Virus record (IMG/VR): IMGVR_UViG_3300034374_004935
Coordinates: 19,639 to 83,638 of that record
Source of the DNA: a virus
DNA: 64,000 nt
Direction: 5' to 3' (one strand)
Shown: positions 60,001 through 64,000 of the stretch, in pieces
Layout: each line of letters begins with the position of its first letter
How positions within the stretch are numbered: the first letter of the stretch is position 1
Made by a program: the position numbers and the translations under genes
The notes under the pieces: model-generated
Told to the model about the DNA's origin: nothing
The model's database searches: none
The model's input: the letters and a program-made list of their open reading frames with translations, nothing else

Positions 60001-61334
60001 ATATTATGAAATTTAGCTTGTCCTTCTACATCAATAGTCATAGGTTCTAGATGAAAACTATATGAAATATTAGGCCCTGTACCTCCTAAAATAGTTCCGT
60101 TGTCTTGATATTTATATTGATTAACTGCATTATGCCAAGTAGGTTCCCAATGTTCGTCTTTATTAAAATCTGCATTAAAAGCATTATCTAATCTATCTTG
60201 AGGAGTTCCTACTCCGTTTGGAGTTTGTAATGAAGAATTATATCTAGCAGTTAAAGCACTAAAAGTATCTGCTCCTTCTAAAAGACTTTGAGCATTTATA
60301 GTAGAAGATTTTATATTTGCTCCTACTAAATAATTATCTTTTTGAGTAACTGTTTTAAAAGTTTTAAATGCAAAATTCTTAGAAGTAAATGTAAATAGCT
60401 CTACATCAAAAATAGTTCCTTCTGTTCCTGTATAAAGAAGTTCTGTAGAATTAGTAGTAATATTAATTTCTTCGATAGAAGTAGCTATTGGAGTAGCTGT
60501 AGGACTTTCATAATAAAGTGCTAAGAATTCTATTTTTTCAAATTTTCCTACATAATTAGTAGTATCTACAGTAATGGTAATACTTTTACCTGAATTTATT
60601 TTTTCAGGTTCTCCTACATATTTTGGAATTGAATCAAACTCTGCAGCTCTTGTAATATGAATCATATTACTTGGAGGAGAAACTAAAGTTTCTTTTCCGT
60701 CAGATGTAATTAATCTGTATGCTATTTGGTACATTCCTGAATTTAATTCTCCTCCTCCTGCAACTGTTTGTAAAATAGGCTGAGTATATTGAATCTCAGG
60801 AAATATATCTACATTTTCTACAGGAAATGTAACTAAATCAGGATCTACAATATTTAACGTTCTAAAAAAGTTATTATAATCTGTCCAATAGATTCTTTGA
60901 GTAGATACGTTTTCATAGCGACCTAATGCTTCTATTGGCCATTCTTTTTTAAAATTTAAATTGTCATTATAATAAACAGTTTTAGGATACCCAGGAAGTA
61001 TTTCTCTAGAAGCTGGATCATATTTTACTTCATATATCCAACCTTTAGTTCCTGTATTATCTGCTACAAATAATACAATAGAATTTCTAATTGTACCGTA
61101 TCCAATTATTTCAGGACTGTCAGATGTCCACGGATGAAAAGGATCACTAACTGCAGACTCATCTCTAATTTGAAAGATTTCTTGATTGCCTTTCATATTA
61201 GTAAAAGCTCCTTGCGACTCTCCTTTATCTGTACTAATTCTTATATCTATTGCATCAATATACATGTTCTGCTTAATGCTATCATAAGCAGTGTCTTTAT
61301 CCATGCCTCCATAAGTATTAACGTGTCCTTCCAT
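57027..61334 (-). CDS. Large tail protein (tail stabilisation/muzzle-like), 1435 aa
   Basis: The N-terminus MEGHVNTYGGMDKDTAYDSI and the following segment on IDIRIST and TNMKGNQEIF match the start of the conserved giant tail protein of crAss-like phages. The body is mostly beta: many Asn, Gly, Ser and Thr, no coiled coils, and segments such as DRGIYFFDAIHRKIFQLGQAK typical of beta-propeller-like tail parts. It probably forms the distal part of the short tail (the muzzle or stabilisation protein). The assignment is by resemblance and by position next to ring proteins; a host-binding part may be included. Confidence 0.7.
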   Translation of the reverse strand: MEGHVNTYGGMDKDTAYDSIKQNMYIDAIDIRISTDKGESQGAFTNMKGNQEIFQIRDESAVSDPFHPWTSDSPEIIGYGTIRNSIVLFVADNTGTKGWIYEVKYDPASREILPGYPKTVYYNDNLNFKKEWPIEALGRYENVSTQRIYWTDYNNFFRTLNIVDPDLVTFPVENVDIFPEIQYTQPILQTVAGGGELNSGMYQIAYRLITSDGKETLVSPPSNMIHITRAAEFDSIPKYVGEPEKINSGKSITITVDTTNYVGKFEKIEFLALYYESPTATPIATSIEEINITTNSTELLYTGTEGTIFDVELFTFTSKNFAFKTFKTVTQKDNYLVGANIKSSTINAQSLLEGADTFSALTARYNSSLQTPNGVGTPQDRLDNAFNADFNKDEHWEPTWHNAVNQYKYQDNGTILGGTGPNISYSFHLEPMTIDVEGQAKFHNIGGNIKYGYDNNHDLDDGYGIYPNPSFANNASPNISGLLRGYKRGETYRFGIIFYTKKGEATYVEFIGDIKFPDISEADGTPNFSGNYFPISTMPSEFPVGSFFGQIATGFNLGIKFTVDFSTCQSLLDKISGFQIVRVERKEVDKRRLCTGILSPLGYQETGNTTPNDFDFRVDGNENVVHHFNASPNITGPNLIQDSLTFFRDEQDPLANIISGPNVTIRAQHLSFYSPEISYKYSNISDIGTNLGNNPGLLITGHYSHAVLSGDYEDQRSSSSGPDALNLGNHATLYDLGVKFRRTLPVTFNSVENIRRLDNATYFDMRDSTNVSIGTKTASWSTANNGGSGATSPEMPATPSYMRNYYVNASTLNDPSGTGAGLARAGSNISALTKQYINNPLTGTAIINPATTDYFLVQGTTTHVPLQPAIQSLTNAGANFTINEAIPIADLIIPKSEVYGGSTQNALESNSFIIASPIIKTESVTTSYSPIVFGGDIFINMYSLQKAMVEFNAEFYDAGLASNTYEQPFTRTDLLVTESCVNASLHHGANTTTGVKFKIAIATSEVESEYYRQEDNNSFSNYGLLNPGETQYTMYNYNEVYSSINKKVLFFTLPENLIDTSLTNDVRAFLSDVKVNGEDIDSWTKFAINDFYDIDDHGPINKIVNFKDNVYFLQDQATGVYAINREAVTTTDDGVPTELGISQGWGKHQYFSKENGSIHQWAVAVTDRGIYFFDAIHRKIFQLGQAKTGMSNSPLSEVKGMHSYLQELGPAVFKRKEDGGDNPILSRGAHIGVDEINDEIIFTFLSSTLADLFDFKSIVFDELTGTFSTRLSITPKIWINNGNTLLTTTLDTGVSVWAHNIGNWGEFYGTQTGCELTLVINPKADINKVLRFLEFNSIVRDDDKVIDRTKTITGFKITTETQASDSIYETTPESLTRIKRRFDKWRIKLPRDVNSTSQKGRFRSTHFLLTLYFDNTYNKELIMNRLVSFYDPQIF

Positions 61335-61343
61335 GAATTAAAT

Positions 61344-62168
61344 TTAAGAAGTTGCTGGATTAGGTCCTTGTACAGATGCGCTAACTATAGATATATCAGT
61401 AGTAGTTCTCGCTCCTGACTTAGGTCTAAAGTTTCTTTGTTCAGGCAGTTGCATATTAGCAAAGAAGCTTGCATGCGCTTGTACGTCAGGAATAGTTCTA
61501 AGAGTTGCATTTTGCATGCTTTCTGCTTCGTCGACTCCGTTCCATTGTTTAGCATGGTTAACAGCTTGTGCAAAGTACCAATCTCTATCTCTTTCTATAA
61601 TCTGGTATACATCTGGACGAAGTTGTCCTTGCATCCATAATTTTCTAGCTATCTTATGTCCTATATAATGTGATCCTGCTTCTAACCATTGTTGTTCTGC
61701 AGGTATTACAGGATACCCATCTTCATCTGTAGGGATAGCGTTATAGCTCATTGCTAAGTATCCTTCATTAAAAGATGTAAAAATAAATCCACCTTCTACA
61801 GTGTAAGTTTGTTCAGACTCTGATGTATAGTCTCTGTCGTCTAGATGATATCTTTTGTGGAAATAATCAGTTGCCCATCGCATAGGAAACATGCGACCCT
61901 TACCGCATTCTGCTTCTTCTACACTATTTACTGAAGTTAAATAAGATACTTGACCTATTTTATGTAAATCAAAAGGCAATTCTGCCCTACCATCACATAC
62001 TTTAATATATGCAATATTATTTTCTAGAACCATAGGCACGTTAGTATGTGCCATAAATTCAGCTAGCCATTCTAAGCCTTCTTCTTCATGAATGTCATAA
62101 TTAAATCCAAAGTCTCTAATGACTTTATCTAAAATGGCTTTATATGATACAGTTTTACCAGCATACAT
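61344..62168 (-). CDS. Tail ring/adaptor protein, 274 aa
   Basis: A helical start (GKTVSYKAILDKVIRDFGFNYDIHEEEGLEWLAEFM), then a strand-rich part (YIKVCDGRAELPFDLHKIGQVSYL) and RKLWMQGQLRPDVYQIIERDRDWYFAQAVNH near the C-terminus. This pattern is shared by the crAss-like head-tail connector proteins (P22 gp4-like/ring proteins). It is placed before the giant tail protein in the order of the tail. The exact ring is uncertain. Confidence 0.65.
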   Translation of the reverse strand: MYAGKTVSYKAILDKVIRDFGFNYDIHEEEGLEWLAEFMAHTNVPMVLENNIAYIKVCDGRAELPFDLHKIGQVSYLTSVNSVEEAECGKGRMFPMRWATDYFHKRYHLDDRDYTSESEQTYTVEGGFIFTSFNEGYLAMSYNAIPTDEDGYPVIPAEQQWLEAGSHYIGHKIARKLWMQGQLRPDVYQIIERDRDWYFAQAVNHAKQWNGVDEAESMQNATLRTIPDVQAHASFFANMQLPEQRNFRPKSGARTTTDISIVSASVQGPNPATS

Positions 62169-62453
62169 TTACATTAATTTTTTAAGCGCTGCCTCTAATC
62201 TATTTGCTATGCCCTCAGAAGAATTATCCTTTAAAGGATCTTCTGTGGTTACAGACTTTTTATCTTCATAAGTCCATTCTCCGTTTTCTTTTTTTCGAGT
62301 ACAAACAGTTTTAATGTATCCGCCTTCAACTTCTTCTACTCGTATTTCTTCGTAGCCTCCGTCTTCAAATTCTTTACGATTAATTCTAACTGTTTTTTCG
62401 ACTTCTTTAGAAGATCCATTTGATTCTTCTACTTCAATTTCTATATTATCCAT
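62169..62453 (-). CDS. Unknown small charged protein, 94 aa
   Basis: Very charged (RKEFEDGGYEEIRVEEVEGG), with beta strands in the middle and a helical end (SSEGIANRLEAALKKLM). It follows the adaptor gene by 0 nt and overlaps the next by 8 nt. Probably a minor structural or assembly protein; no family recognised. Confidence 0.6.
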   Translation of the reverse strand: MDNIEIEVEESNGSSKEVEKTVRINRKEFEDGGYEEIRVEEVEGGYIKTVCTRKKENGEWTYEDKKSVTTEDPLKDNSSEGIANRLEAALKKLM

Positions 62454-62970
62454 AATAAAAAACTTTACGATTTGGGTCCTTAACTACTTTAGCAATTAAT
62501 CTTGAATATTGCCTTGATGGTTTAAAGACATAAAAACTTTTATATTTTAAGTTATTAGTAAACTTATCCCAAAAATGCTCATAAAATTCTCCACTGCTGT
62601 GATCATTCTCGTGATAGATTACTGACTTATTTTTTAAATCTATTATTTCTTCTCTCGATAAATCAGGATGTTTAGTATGCCAATAGTTCCAGGTTGCTTC
62701 CCAGTTGACTCTTAAACTTTTACATCTTTTACCGTTCTTATCAAAGAAGTGTAATTTTTTACTTCTAATTCTAAGCTTGCCTACTTTGTTTATTTTTAAC
62801 TCTAATCCTAATTCAACAATAGCATTAGAAAACGCACTAAGTAATTCTTTTACGAAACTATTATATAAAGGTTTACTAATAAGCTCCTCTCTAGCATTAG
62901 CTTTGTAGTGTGTATAAAAATCTTTCTTTTTTACGTTACCTAGTTGCTTACCTTTACCTCTTTTCATCAT
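62446..62970 (-). CDS. Conserved crAss-like structural-cluster protein, 174 aa
   Basis: Very basic, with segments HYKANAREELISKPLYNSFVKELLSAF, KINKVGKLRIRSKKLHFF and VNWEATWNYWHTKHP, and an end with SFYVFKPSRQYSRLIAKVVKDPNRKV. I recognise this as a conserved protein of the tail/ring gene cluster in crAss-like phages but do not know its role. A VGKLRIR strand resembles the beta part of IHF-like proteins, so a DNA-binding structural role is possible. ATG at 62967 is an alternative start. Confidence 0.6.
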   Translation of the reverse strand: MMKRGKGKQLGNVKKKDFYTHYKANAREELISKPLYNSFVKELLSAFSNAIVELGLELKINKVGKLRIRSKKLHFFDKNGKRCKSLRVNWEATWNYWHTKHPDLSREEIIDLKNKSVIYHENDHSSGEFYEHFWDKFTNNLKYKSFYVFKPSRQYSRLIAKVVKDPNRKVFYYG

Positions 62971-63692
62971 TGCTGTTGTTGTTGCGCGGGAGCTGCTTGC
63001 CTCATACCTTGAGATCTAGCATCTTGAGCGTCGTTCATATCGTCAAACGGAGCTGCTCCTTTTTGCATTAGTTGTTGTAAAATAATAGGTTTAATATATG
63101 TCCACATCCATTGGTTAATAGGATATGGGTCTGATGAAGACCAACAAGTATTACCGTCTACGCAATTGACATAGTTTAATAATGTAGTTGGGTCCTCAAA
63201 TACTCCTCTAAGAGTCATATACTTAATATTCTTTACTATAGGGTCTTTACTAATTACGTACATATGATCGTCATATAGAAAAGTATAGATTGCTTTTTGT
63301 GTAGTTCTGCCGTGTCCAATAAATGGTACTCTAGAATAATCTATAACTACAAATCGTGGTTTAGTTATATCTGCAGGACCTACAGTGGCTATTCCTTTTT
63401 TAAAATAAAGCTCAATAGTATTAGGGATAGTTTGTTTAGTTCTTAAAACTTTACATGCATCTGGCACAGTAATACAGCAATCTATAGGATTTACTAATTC
63501 TAATTCTAAACAAGGGAGAGTCTGAATGACAAAAGGATCTATGCTACGATTCTTATTATATTCATTACGTAGCCATAGAGCTCTTTGTTCATTTATTAAA
63601 TCTGTATAGAAATCATAGGAATAAGACGACTCTATAGAATTAATAGCCAAAGACTCATCAAGTTGAGCTTGAAGATCTTCTAATGTTAACAT
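62967..63692 (-). CDS. Tail ring/head-tail connector protein, 241 aa
   Basis: Helical start (QAQLDESLAINSIESSYSYD; QRALWLRNEYNKNRSIDPFV), a central beta part (VPDACKVLRTKQTIPNTIELYF), then YMTLRGVFEDPTTLLN and PINQWMWTYIKPIILQQLM near the end, with a Gln-rich tail. This is the pattern of a conserved crAss-like ring protein of the portal-tail connector. It overlaps the next gene by 4 nt and has a TATATTTG promoter box 4 nt before its ATG. Confidence 0.65.
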   Translation of the reverse strand: MLTLEDLQAQLDESLAINSIESSYSYDFYTDLINEQRALWLRNEYNKNRSIDPFVIQTLPCLELELVNPIDCCITVPDACKVLRTKQTIPNTIELYFKKGIATVGPADITKPRFVVIDYSRVPFIGHGRTTQKAIYTFLYDDHMYVISKDPIVKNIKYMTLRGVFEDPTTLLNYVNCVDGNTCWSSSDPYPINQWMWTYIKPIILQQLMQKGAAPFDDMNDAQDARSQGMRQAAPAQQQQQ

Positions 63693-63696
63693 AAGA

Positions 63697-63704
63697 CAAA
63701 TATA
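63697..63704 (-). promoter_or_regulatory. -7 promoter box of the ring-protein operon
   Basis: On the minus strand TATATTTG lies 4 nt before the ATG at 63692, the same arrangement as at 1802-1809 and 2375-2382. A -33 box is not clear. It would give a leaderless transcript for the ring-protein operon. Confidence 0.4.
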
Positions 63705-63728
63705 TCAATTTTATTTGATAATCTGACT

Positions 63729-64000
63729 TTAAAGTTCTTTAGCGTTCTCTATTTGTTGTATCATTTCGAAATGAATCTTAGCGACTCTATCTCTACCTGA
63801 CTCACTCATGAGTATCTCGTGGCATTCTCTGTAGTTAGTCATGAAGAAATTTTCTGAGAGTATAGCAGGCATTGTAGTGTGTACTAATACATAAAAGTTA
63901 GCTTCTTTATCAGGATCTCCGTCGCGTGTATCTTTACGCATTTTTCTTTCAGGAAACGCAGCTTCTGCTTTTTCGTAAAGCACTGTAGCTATTTTATCAG
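63729..64000 (-). CDS. N-acetylmuramoyl-L-alanine amidase, C-terminal part (cut by window edge)
   Basis: The frame stays open through the window edge, so the GTG at 63983 is an internal Val codon, not the start. The visible 90 residues match the end of an amidase_3 domain: DKEANFYVLVHTTMPAILSENFFMTNYRE, with the conserved Glu in LSENFF, then GRDRVAKIHFEMIQQI. This zinc amidase removes the stem peptide from peptidoglycan. Being at the head of the late block it is a likely endolysin; the N-terminal part lies beyond the window. Confidence 0.75.
   Translation of the reverse strand, partial: DKIATVLYEKAEAAFPERKMRKDTRDGDPDKEANFYVLVHTTMPAILSENFFMTNYRECHEILMSESGRDRVAKIHFEMIQQIENAKEL

Noticed and set aside
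1-64000. Stop-codon reassignment, known in some crAss-like phages
   Set aside because: TAA, TAG and TGA all end genes at sensible places, and the giant ORFs are open under the standard code.

Overview
The window is a 64-kb piece of a larger AT-rich phage genome of the crAss-like group (order Crassvirales) that infects a Bacteroidetes host. Three things support this: (1) a block of very large minus-strand ORFs, including a 3447-aa protein with the DFDID metal-binding motif of the crAss-like two-barrel RNA polymerase; (2) an opposed plus-strand replication block with family A DNA polymerase, SF2 helicase, DnaB-like helicase, primase, Sak4-like ATPase, RusA-like and PD-(D/E)XK nucleases; (3) a RepL-like protein at the divergent junction. 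A phage-encoded secreted protein with a type IX secretion (T9SS)-like tail, and promoter boxes of the TAnnTTTG type, point to a Flavobacteriia-like or related host. Capsid, portal and terminase genes are not in the window and presumably lie beyond its ends. The standard genetic code fits all genes.

Layout. 1-2370 (minus): short, tightly overlapping genes for small DNA-binding proteins (HU/IHF-like, two winged-helix types, RepL-like). 2371-2680: divergent control region with tandem GTAC palindromes. 2681-9801 (plus): early accessory region of small genes, lipoproteins, a secreted DUF1287 protein and, unusually, many structured non-coding stretches including two tRNA-like elements. 9839-25321 (plus): replication and recombination block, ending with a spore-photoproduct-lyase-like radical SAM protein. 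25325-25350: terminator between the two convergent blocks. 25349-64000 (minus): late block read right to left, with amidase, ring/adaptor proteins, large tail protein, virion proteins including a two-domain peptidoglycan hydrolase, four giant virion/cargo proteins including the RNA polymerase, then a metallophosphoesterase and the T9SS-like protein.

How it may work together (inference). The giant minus-strand proteins probably travel in the virion and are ejected so the RNA polymerase can transcribe the plus-strand early block; host-type TAnnTTTG promoters serve other operons. The replication block supplies a nearly complete replisome plus annealing-type recombination. Several cell-wall enzymes serve entry and lysis.

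The most unusual feature is a recurring arrangement between 2.9 and 12 kb: an intergenic RNA closed by a perfect 8-14 bp helix ends about 24-33 nt before a start codon. One region contains a tRNA-like RNA with good acceptor, D and T arms but a 27-nt anticodon loop, and another contains a degenerate tRNA-like element. No folding program or database search was run; all pairings were found by reading the sequence.
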